This document shows, piece by piece, positions 55,075-64,000 of a stretch of DNA of 64,000 nucleotides. A program made the position numbers and the translations under genes. Position 1 is the first letter of the stretch. Every line of letters begins with the position of its first letter. The notes under the pieces were generated by a model. It was given only the letters and a program-made list of their open reading frames with translations. It searched no databases and was not told where the DNA came from. Source of the DNA: Selaginella moellendorffii (Eukaryota; Streptophyta; Lycopodiopsida; Selaginellales; Selaginellaceae). The stretch lies in assembly GCF_000143415.4 (NCBI RefSeq), contig NW_003314400.1:78923-142922 (forward strand), written 5' to 3'.

Positions 55075-55155
55075 GTGATGCCGTCCGTAGATGCATATAC
55101 GGAGGTTGGGTTCGAGTCCCGACCCTCTAGTGCTTGGGTTCGAGTCCCAAATCAC
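55075..55155 (+). other. Double T-arm / Pol III B-box-like motif
   Basis: Two GGTTCGAGTCC boxes (55,109-55,119 and 55,137-55,147) each sit in a tRNA T-arm-like hairpin (GTTGGG-TTCGAGT-CCCGAC and TTGGG-TTCGAGT-CCCAA). They are preceded by a TCCGT...ACGGA hairpin at 55,084-55,103. The layout is repeated with a few changes in the truncated element at 45,771-45,809. Confidence 0.6.
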
Positions 55156-56670
55156 TAGGGCGTGGTGATGGTTTGGAATATGAGGACACTCATATTTCGG
55201 TGGTCATGGACTCTCAGTGGGGAGACTGGTTTGGGCACACCGCCAAGCGAGGGATGCCTCGGAGTCGTGATGCACGGTTAGATTGCTTAGTGTGAAATCT
55301 CAGCATATCTAACTTGAACGCTTTGGTGTAAGTGGCACCAAGGTCGTGGTGAGTGAGATGGGGACACCTAATCTCAGTTGCTATGAACCCTTGGCCGTAA
55401 GGGCTGGCTTGGGTGCACCGCCAAGTGTGGGGGATGCCCCCGGGGTTATAGTCAACAACTTGGAGGTCTAGAAGACCAAGTACCTCTTGGCAACTCTGTT
55501 AAGGTGCCAAGGTGAGATCACTAGGTGATCTTATGGCCAGATAAGGACAAGGTCCTTGGTTGGCTAAGGAATGAAGTTCCTGGTTCAAAATGTTGAAATT
55601 GAACTGTTTAAGGTGGTGTGGCTTGGTCGTGATGACCAAGTGGGAAGAGCACCTAAGGGAAATAAACTATGTCCGTGCGATGGCATAGTGAGTCCGAGGA
55701 AAGTAGTCTCTATAAAAGACCCATGGGAGGGTCACAAAGTTGGGCCGTGGATAGAGCCCATAGCAGAAGATGCTAAAGAGACGTACTAGGGGTGAACATC
55801 CTCCGGACTTGGCAAAGAAGAGTCTTTGCTATGGAACCGAAACAATACCTCAAGGAAGGAGGTAGAGATTCGATGTTGCTTGGTGCAACAATCAACGGAT
55901 AGGAGCAAAAGATGAGTGGCCAAGATAGGGCCGTGGAATCCCTTGGAAGGAATCCAAGTGACAAAGTTAGGCGAGGAACACTAATGTGTTGGACGCTAAC
56001 AAGTTGCGGGAAAGGAAGTGTGTTTCCAAGGAGGGATTCCGAAATGCTCCAATTTGGCGAAAGTGGAAGCTCCAAGGGAGGGAGCGGTAAGGTAGCCAAA
56101 TGATAGGGCCATGAACAGCCCTAGCACAAAGTATGATAAATGGAACTTAGTGCCCAAGGTGGCACGAAATAGAAGAGAGGATGATGGTGCCCTCGAGTAG
56201 AGAACTTCCTAGGATGGGAAGTGGAGTTGCACAAAAGGTGCAAGGCAAGGTGTCGGAGACACCTAGGAAATTGACTCCAAGAAGTCAAAATTCAAAGTTC
56301 CAAAGTGCAAAGGTTATATTGGTGGAAATTGAGACTACTCGAGAAGGAGTAGTGGGATTGACTTAGAGAAGGGTCTTTAAGAGGTTTAGCGAGAACTAAA
56401 CCAATAAAAGGAGAGAACCACTATATGTGGTCCAATCAGTCTCTAAGATGGAGAGACTACCCTCCTTAGAGGATATGCAAAAGGCATGGTGAGCCTTCAA
56501 TGTCCAACCATTGACGAATATGGAGAAGGCATGGTGAGCCTTCAATGTCACACCATTGACAAATATTGGCTACGCGCCAAGGATGGAAATGGTAACACAT
56601 GCGGGTGTTACTTCATAAAATGGTTCACCGTTCGATGAGGACATCGAACTTCGTCTATGGGTGGTGGAGT

Positions 56671-58385
56671 TGTGAGACACAAAATCCCTAGGCCCCAAAG
56701 TGGAGCCGGAAGGGCGCCACATGGTAGTGGCCGAAGCGAGAGCCAAACGAGCGTAACACGTTTGGACCAAAAGCTCCGACTTGAAAAGTCAAGAGCAGGA
56801 GTGGAACTCCCAATGAAGTGCTTAAGGAACGAGCACGAAGCGAGCAAAAGGCGAGGCTCCAAAAAGGGACCCAAAAGGACCAACACATGACACGTGGGAG
56901 TGTCCGAGATGGACCCGAGTTGGAGTCCGAAGTGGAGTCCGAGATGGACCCGAGATGGAGTCCGAGATGGAGTCCGAAGTGGAGTCCGAGATGGACCCGA
57001 GATGGACCCGAGTTGGAGTCCGAAGTGGAGTCCGAGATGGACCCGAGATGGAGTCCGAGATGGAGTCCGAGATGGAGTCCGAGGTGGACCCAAGATGGAC
57101 CCGAAATGGAGTCCGAGATGGAGTCCGAGATGGACCCGAGATGGAGTCCAAGATGGAGTCCGAGATGGACCCGAGATGGACCCGAGATGGAGTCCGAGAT
57201 GGAGTCCGAAGTCGAGACCGAGACCGGGACCGAGACCGAGACCGAGACCGAGATCGGGACCGAGACCGAGGCCGAGGCTGAGGCCGAGACCGAGCCCGAG
57301 CCCGAGTCCGAGTCCGAATCCGAGTCCGAGTCCGAGTCCGAGTCCGAATCCGAGTCCGAGTCCGAGTCCGAGTCCGAGTCCGGAGCCTGAGAGGGTGAAA
57401 GCCCAAAGCATTCGTCTCCCAGACCCTGGGGGGTTTGGTGAGCTCCAAAAGTATAGTAGGGGGAGGACTGCAGTGGAGCCAGTTTGGCCAGGAAAGGCCA
57501 GTTTGGCCCAGGAAGGCCGGACCCAGTGTTGGGTGATGAGCTGCCCACTGGGAAGTCCAAGACTAGAGTGAACACAGACCGACAAGCGGGGTAGCTTGGT
57601 GAAGTGTTCAAGAGCCGGCTCTAGTTCCCCCGGGAGATCGACTGGCCGATGCTCCCAGTCCAAGTGTGGGTGGCACTACCTACTTGGATACCTGGTGTGG
57701 CTCAATGGAACCCGCTCTAAGCCCATGGCTAGAGCACCCAAGGGCAGAAGGCGAGGAGAGTACCCAGGTGGCTCGCGTAAGGCCACGGTGTTCCGAAATG
57801 TTGTCCCAAAGGCCCAGACTGTGGAAAGGAAGAGGAGCAGTCCTCTGGGGTAGTGACCAAGGACACAGTCGTGTGGTGAGGAAGTCCCAGAGGACCGTGG
57901 GACTTAGTGGTCGGGCCTGTGGGTCTCGATCCAGTGGCAGTGTTGGCCAACATGGCCAGGGGCAGAAAGGGACTTAGTGGGGACTGACAGAGGGATATTA
58001 GGGAAGGCTATTCCCCTTGTCGGTGGGCATCCTAAGGATGCTAAGGAGTGGATCTGAGATGACCACTCACGGAAGGTTTGCCTAGTCTTGGAGAGCTAAG
58101 ACGGTGATGCAAGTGGTATTGGACTACCAGTGTGGCAAAGGTGATTGGGCATGGCCTTAGCGTAACGGGCTGCTATGTCGGTGGTACCTTTGAGTGTCGG
58201 TCATGGGATCGGACACGTGGAGCACTTGGACCAAGTGCAAATGTTGAGTGGCATGGATGCCATTCTCGGGGCTAGCAAGTCCCAAGTCCTGGATTGGACT
58301 TATGGAGGTTGTGAATGAGACTCCTCCAAGTGGTCAGAGGTGTGGTTAAGTGACTAAAGTAGAATGGAAAATTTAGTCGCTTACA
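56671..58385 (+). repeat. 3' LTR
   Basis: 1715 bp, colinear with the 5' LTR. The minisatellite (about 56,902-57,388) differs by gain and loss of 12- and 18-bp units. Confidence 0.95.
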
Positions 58386-58390
58386 GTAGA

Positions 58391-60060
58391 GAGACAGTGA
58401 TATACCCATTAGAGAGGATTGATGGGGAGAGATTTAAAAAGTTATTTCAAGAGTTGAAATCTGGAGATCTGTTTGCTTGAAGATTTCTTGCCTACAACAA
58501 TGAGTCTCTCATCCATCGAATGTTGCTAGAACATGGCCGCCACCTAATCTTTGTCCAAACAAGAACATTGCAACTATACAACTTCATTCTGGTTTCTGAC
58601 AAATATGCTTCTGTATATGGTGATCAATTGACCAGATTGAAAAATGGACTCCCTGATGAATAGTGTGGGAACAACGATTTTCAAAAGTTAGAACACTATT
58701 TAGGAAATGGTGGCAGGAAAGTTGAAACTCTTTAACAAGTGCAAGTAGAGCAGCAGCAACAGCCAGCACAGCAATGGCAATAGCAGCATCGGCAGCAGTA
58801 GCCACACAGCTGGCAGAGCAAGAGCAGTAGTAGTTAGCATAGCAACCACGCTACGTATGCTATCACAGGAGAGGGTAGTAGTAGTCGCAACAACTAGTGG
58901 AGCAAGAGGAGCAACAGCTGACGCAGCAGCCACACCAGGTATGCTATCGTAGGAGAGGGCAACAGTAGCATCAGCATCAGCAGCAGCTGCCAAAGTAGGA
59001 GCAATAGCAACCCTCGCTAGAGGTTGCAAGTTCGATGCTTACATGAGAAAGAATTACTGAAACCATACAACCCTAAGGTCAACAGCTGCCCTCTTTCTTT
59101 ATTGTTTAGGGTTTTTCAATGTTCTTGGTTGTTAGGGCTTATTCTAAAGAATACAGAAGGTGCTGTCGATTGAGCAAACGCAGTAAAGAACATAGAGTTA
59201 AGAGATTCATAACTCGCATACTGCGAGCACTTGCTCATGCTCTTCTAAGAGCTATTGGTGCTTCTTTTGGTAGACCTATTTTGGAGTGGAGTGAAATGCC
59301 TAAAAATCCCTTTCCTCTGCCTCCCCTCCCTGAGAACGAGCGAAATCTAATCAAAAGAGTTTTAAACTATTTAAAAGACTTTTAAAGTATTTAAAAAATG
59401 ATTGAAATTTTTTTGAGTGTAGATGAAGTTCTTATCGAGGGTATTGGGATAATGAAAATAATGTCCCTTTTCAAAGTGGAGAGACAGTGATATACCTATC
59501 AGAGAGGATTGATGGAGAAAGATTTAAAAAGTTACTTCAAGAGTTGAAATCTGGAGATTTATTTACTTTGGGATTTCCTACCCACAATAGTGAGCCTCTC
59601 ATCTATCGAATATTGCTGGAATATGGCCGCCACCTAATCTTTGTCTAAATAAGAACATTGCAACTATACAGCTTTATTTTGGTTTCTGACACATATGCTT
59701 CCATACATGGTGATCAATTGACTAAATTGATAAATAGACTCCTCAATGAACAGTGTGGGAATAACGATTTTAAAAAGTTAGAATACTATTTACGAAATGG
59801 TGGCAGGAAAGTAGATATTCTTTAGTGAGTGCAAGCGAGGCAGCAGCAGCCAGCACAACAGTGGCAGCAACAGCATCGGCAGGAGCAGTTGCACGGCTGG
59901 CAAAGCAGGAGCAACAACAGTAGTAGCAGCCGGCACGGCAGCCACGCTAGGTATGCTATTCCACAGCAAATGGCAAAGCAGTAGCAGCAGCAGCAGCAGC
60001 TGAGATAGCAGCCAGTGCAGTAGCCATACCAAATATGCTATTGCAGTATAAAGAAGTGCA
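58391..60060. repeat. Tandem array, part 3
   Basis: It continues the unit interrupted by the LTR element (gagacagtgatatacccatt...), then one more unit from about 59,480. It ends in a CAG/GCA-rich stretch. Coding blocks have stops. It abuts the LSG1-like fragment near 60.1 kb. Confidence 0.85.
59119..59385 (+). CDS. 88-aa ORF in an array unit (second copy)
   Basis: Same ORF as at 45,041, about 90% alike, with ATG and stop in the same places (MFLVVRAYSKEYRR ... LNYLKDF). Two intact copies among several broken ones could mean weak constraint or chance. Confidence 0.3.
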   Translation: MFLVVRAYSKEYRRCCRLSKRSKEHRVKRFITRILRALAHALLRAIGASFGRPILEWSEMPKNPFPLPPLPENERNLIKRVLNYLKDF

Positions 60061-60120
60061 CAAGTGTGACTCCAATTATCAACAACAAGCTGATGCTCTA
60101 TGATTGTTTTTTCTTCGTTC

Positions 60121-60621
60121 ATGAGTTCCAAGGCTGACATAGTTGCTACTAGTGTGCTGCCAGTTGATAAGATGACAGATTACAAGGGTCTGATTCAGGT
60201 TATTGTGAATCAAATCCCACGGAGGCAGCTGGAAGAGACTTACGGCTTGCTCTGAAGCCAAAGCCATATTAGGATCAAAATAGGCCTCCTACTGCTGGTG
60301 AGCTTCTCAAGTCATACGCTCAGTCATGCGGCTATGTAGCTTTGAGAGGTCTTCCAGATGAGACACAATCTGCTCTCAAGGACTACCTCAATGGTAAGCT
60401 TTTAAACTACCATACTCCACCAGACGACAACACCATAAGTGACGATGAAAGCAACGACAATGATGAGAAGCTGGTGGTGTGACGTTGACGATCTCTCAGG
60501 ACAAGAGGACGAAGAAGACGAAGGAGAAGAAGACGAAGAAGGATCAAAAACAGCTACAGCTACTGGTGAATCCAATCTCAAAGCTCGACTGGATGTCCAA
60601 AAGCTTTTAACGCACATGTAA
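60121..60621 (+). pseudogene. LSG1-like ribosome-biogenesis GTPase, 3' fragment
   Basis: It matches the region after the GTPase domain of plant LSG1 (60S export/Nmd3-release GTPase). The series is VLPVDKMTDYKGLIQV, NQIPRRQLEETYG, then after a frameshift LKPKPY, a TAG stop, DQNRPPTAGELLKSYAQSC, GYVALRGLPDETQSALKDYL, NGKL, then an acidic tail (QEDEEDEGEEDEEGS). The G1-G4 GTP-binding motifs lie upstream in the family and are absent here. It is a 5'-truncated dead copy. Confidence 0.8.
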
Positions 60622-61885
<1,264 letters not shown>

Positions 61886-62120
61886 CCAATCGTGCTTAGC
61901 CTGCTCTTAGAAGAGAACCCTTTCTTAAAGGTATTGGTTTGAGTTTGAGCTACGATGAAAACAAGGCAAAGGTGGGTATGAGATGATTAAAGACAAGGAT
62001 GCAGTGGATTTTCTGCGATGTTTATTAGTTGTGTGAGTAAATTTTTTTGGCAAACTTGTATTGGCCCTTATCACAAAAGCACGATGATGAAAGCGACTTA
62101 TTTGGTATGATTGGCAGCAA

Positions 62121-62381
62121 CTAACAAGGCAAGCATTTCCTCCCCAGTCCATAGCCCAGCGCAATGGCAACAGCTCCAAGACCAATGGCAAGTCCAATGC
62201 CGATGCATGCCAGCCCATCCCGCGCAGCTCCTCGTGCGTCGACAGAACTGCCCAGTGACTTCCCTCCAGCAGAAAGAGCTTCTTTCGCTTCCACATTCTT
62301 CGAAGCGCTCTTGAGATGAAGCATGCTGTAGCCCGCAACAATCGTGGCCCCAATGCTGATCACAACTTGCCAGGAACACAT
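62121..62381 (-). CDS. Small glycine-rich membrane protein (copy C)
   Basis: An 86-aa frame starting MCSWQVVISIGATIVAGYSM and ending LGYGLGRKCLPC. It has the same two Gly/Ala-rich hydrophobic segments as copy A, with a slightly longer middle (SVDARGAARDG). The frame is intact, unlike copy B. It is divergent from the ATPase pseudogene 101 bp away. The Met is preceded by the shared leader gcgaaaaccct. Confidence 0.65.
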   Translation of the reverse strand: MCSWQVVISIGATIVAGYSMLHLKSASKNVEAKEALSAGGKSLGSSVDARGAARDGLACIGIGLAIGLGAVAIALGYGLGRKCLPC

Positions 62382-62482
62382 TGCGAAAACCCTAAAATTG
62401 TCTTGCCAACTTCTTCGCAGGGAAACCTTAGAGCTTAGTATTAAAACTATTTTCAACCGATTTTGACGTATAGCTAGGGTTG

Positions 62483-63677
62483 ATGGCGAGAAGGATCCTG
62501 CAGTGCGCTGCCAAAGCTGAGAACCTGTTCTACAACAGAAAGAAGGAGCTTGATGATCTCACTAAGCTGTGCAAGACCGGTAGTATGGTGCTGATCACTG
62601 GTCCATAGGACTCGGGGAAGTCTGCTTTCCTGTCAGAGTTTGCGAGGAGGCAGGAGATAAGTGGCCAAGGCCACCCTATCTACCTCAACATGAGGGCAGG
62701 AACATTCACTGCAGCCAACTTTGCGAAGGAGCTCAAGTCTCAGCTGAATCCCTTTCTGGCAGCAGCGGCCGAGTATGCCAAGACCATCCCAACGGTGGAC
62801 AATGTTGCAGCCTCTGCAGGTGGGCTAAGTGAACACATTCAAGATGTGGAGCGCACTCCGGATACAGGCTTTATTGAAAAGCATCTGCGGCCTTCTATTC
62901 TCTTGGAGACGACGTTTAGCATCTCGCAAAGACGCGGCCCTCCCGACCTTGATCATTGACGAGGCACACAGACTCCTCGAGTGGAGCCTCGCACCAGAGG
63001 AGCAACAACACCTGAGGACCTTGATGGCTTATTTCATCATGGTTACCAAAGAGCGCCAGGAGGCCAATGTGATTCTCTGCACCTCAGAAGACTTCTTCAG
63101 ATTCTGGCTTCACTTGCATGTTGGCCCCGAGAGGTACCAGCCGCGGATGGTCGGTGACCTTACTGAGGAGCAGGCTCGGGAATTTTTCCTGATGGCATTA
63201 CTTGACGGCTGGGTTGCCGATGGATACAAGTTTCCAGAGGATTTGTGGAAGGAGATCTTTTCTTTCGTTGGTGGAAGAACGTTGCTCTTAAGTCGCCTGG
63301 CGCTGAATCTGAGTTCGTATCTGGAGGACGAGTCTCTCTTACTAAAAGCATGGGTGTCCCAGTGCAAGATACTGGTGGACGCAACTCGCCAGCAAGTTGA
63401 AATGGGCTTCGGACCTATGGACTTTCAAGGCAACTTGGACAGCGATAGACCGTGCTGGAACGTTGAAGACTACGAAGCAGTGTTGAGGGAACTGACACAG
63501 GCTGAGGGTGGTGTCGTCTCTGTGCAGTACCTCACGGGCTACAAAATAATTTCCAAGGCGGCTCTCCACAGCTTGGTACAGCACAACTTCCTGCACTATC
63601 GTTCTTTCTTGTGTCCGTGGGCGGACGACTTGGCATGGTACAAAGGAAAAACAGCAGCATCTTACCTCTATGATTGA
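62483..63677 (+). pseudogene. P-loop ATPase pseudogene (copy 2)
   Basis: Near-identical duplicate of the 40-kb ATPase. It keeps the GKS of Walker A (DSGKSAFLSEFARRQ) but has a TAG stop two codons before the Ser-Gly-Lys. It lacks 8 bp (atttccag) near 62,867, shifting frame before Walker B. From about 62,880 to 63,640 the frame is open, including LIIDEAHRLLEW and GDLTEEQAREFF. The natural C-terminus is replaced by KTAASYLYD and a stop, because a 74-bp segment is inverted here. Confidence 0.8.
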
Positions 63678-63726
63678 CGCCATCGCATGGAAATGCGGAA
63701 GGGACGGGGCCATGACAATAGGCCAC
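63653..63726. other. 74-bp micro-inversion relative to 41,311-41,384
   Basis: This segment is the reverse complement of 41,311-41,384 with a few mismatches, while the flanks on both sides (tggtacaaaggaaa and tttctacgacataac) are in the same orientation in both copies. The 41-kb orientation continues the coding frame into a splice donor, so the 63-kb copy is the derived one. Confidence 0.92.
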
Positions 63727-63904
63727 TTAGTTTTTCTACGACATAACAATGTGTGTCTACACAGGAACGTGCTAAATGTCCAACGTAACAGGTATTCCAA
63801 ATTACTTCCATATCAAGTTTTCTGATTCTAATCACAGAAGTATTTTTTTCTATTTCATTTTATGTTAAACACTTGTTTATGAATGAGGTTTACGCTAGAT
63901 TTAG

Positions 63905-64000
63905 CAGAGCAGGGGGAAACGTTACCATCCCGTTCACTCCTTTGAAGGGAGGTTTCCAGTGACAGTATGGAGGCTTTCTGCCAAGGAACGTCCAAGCTCC
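63905..64000 (+). pseudogene. ALG2 fragment (copy 2), runs off window end
   Basis: The leader agcagagcaggg is joined to ALG2 exon 3 sequence (ggtttccagtgacag...tctgccaaggaacgtcc). It has the same internal deletion as the 41.6-kb copy. The ALG2 start codon is lost here. It continues beyond the window. Confidence 0.85.

Larger units (their letters stand above)
50863..58385 (+). mobile_element. Complete non-autonomous LTR retrotransposon (LARD-like)
   Basis: 7,523 bp with direct terminal repeats 50,863-52,559 and 56,671-58,385, and perfect target duplications GTAGA at 50,858-50,862 and 58,386-58,390. A primer-binding site follows the 5' LTR. The G-rich purine-type tract gggtggtggag precedes the 3' LTR. 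The 4.1-kb internal region has only short open frames and no recognisable Gag, protease, RT or integrase on either strand, so it must be mobilised by proteins of another element. Removing it restores ...tttcaaagtagagagacagtgatata, which matches the other array units, so it inserted into the array. The LTRs differ by only a handful of transitions plus array-length changes, so the insertion is recent. Confidence 0.95.

Noticed and set aside
50773-57663. ORFs of 184-354 codons in the two LTRs
   Set aside because: Same minisatellite artefact; no frame is favoured and no domain is recognisable.

Overview
This window looks like nuclear DNA of a non-seed vascular plant, most probably a Selaginella (spikemoss). 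That is an inference from three things seen here: introns of about 50-70 bp, an abundance of intronless PPR genes and PPR debris, and plant-only families (PSPG-motif UGT, B3, DUF1005, a plant-type CCCH/LOTUS/RRM protein). No species-diagnostic marker was checked.

Layout. Positions 1-10,500 are AT-rich repeat-laden DNA: a solo LTR with target-site duplication (1117-3051), a rotted Ty3/Gypsy chromovirus on the minus strand (3.5-6.3 kb), a second retropepsin relic on the plus strand (6.5-7.1 kb), then gene debris (PPR, NYN-domain and UGT fragments). Positions 10,500-33,230 are a compact, GC-richer gene island: an orphan ORF; UGT, PPR and B3 genes packed head-to-tail with gaps of 79 and 26 bp; a nine-exon CCCH-LOTUS-RRM gene whose reading continues into a RING finger; a 15-exon LRR gene; a REB1/TTF1-like Myb gene; an unrecognised four-exon gene; a DUF1005 gene; ALG2 (N-glycan mannosyltransferase); and a small glycine-rich membrane protein.

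Positions 33,400-42,500 hold decayed copies of ALG2 and of the small membrane protein, a gag-protease relic, a very AT-rich intact ORF for a secreted GNA-type lectin, a broken P-loop ATPase, a tRNA-His gene and a PPR fragment. Positions 42,500-60,060 are a tandem array of roughly 1.1-kb units (decayed coding sequence plus CAG/GCA-rich stretches). It is interrupted by two members of one non-autonomous LTR retrotransposon family: a truncated copy (45.5-48.85 kb) and a complete young copy (50,863-58,385) with 1.7-kb LTRs, a GTAGA target duplication, a tRNA-Met-type primer site and no recognisable gag or pol. Positions 60,100-64,000 hold an LSG1-like GTPase fragment, a PPR fragment, a second small membrane protein gene, and a second broken copy of the ATPase followed by an ALG2 fragment. 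This last block duplicates the 40-42 kb segment and contains a 74-bp micro-inversion.

The intact genes serve unrelated housekeeping roles (glycosylation, RNA metabolism, rDNA/Myb, small-molecule glycosylation). No metabolic cluster is evident. Intron-exon structures were derived by eye from splice signals and reading-frame continuity.
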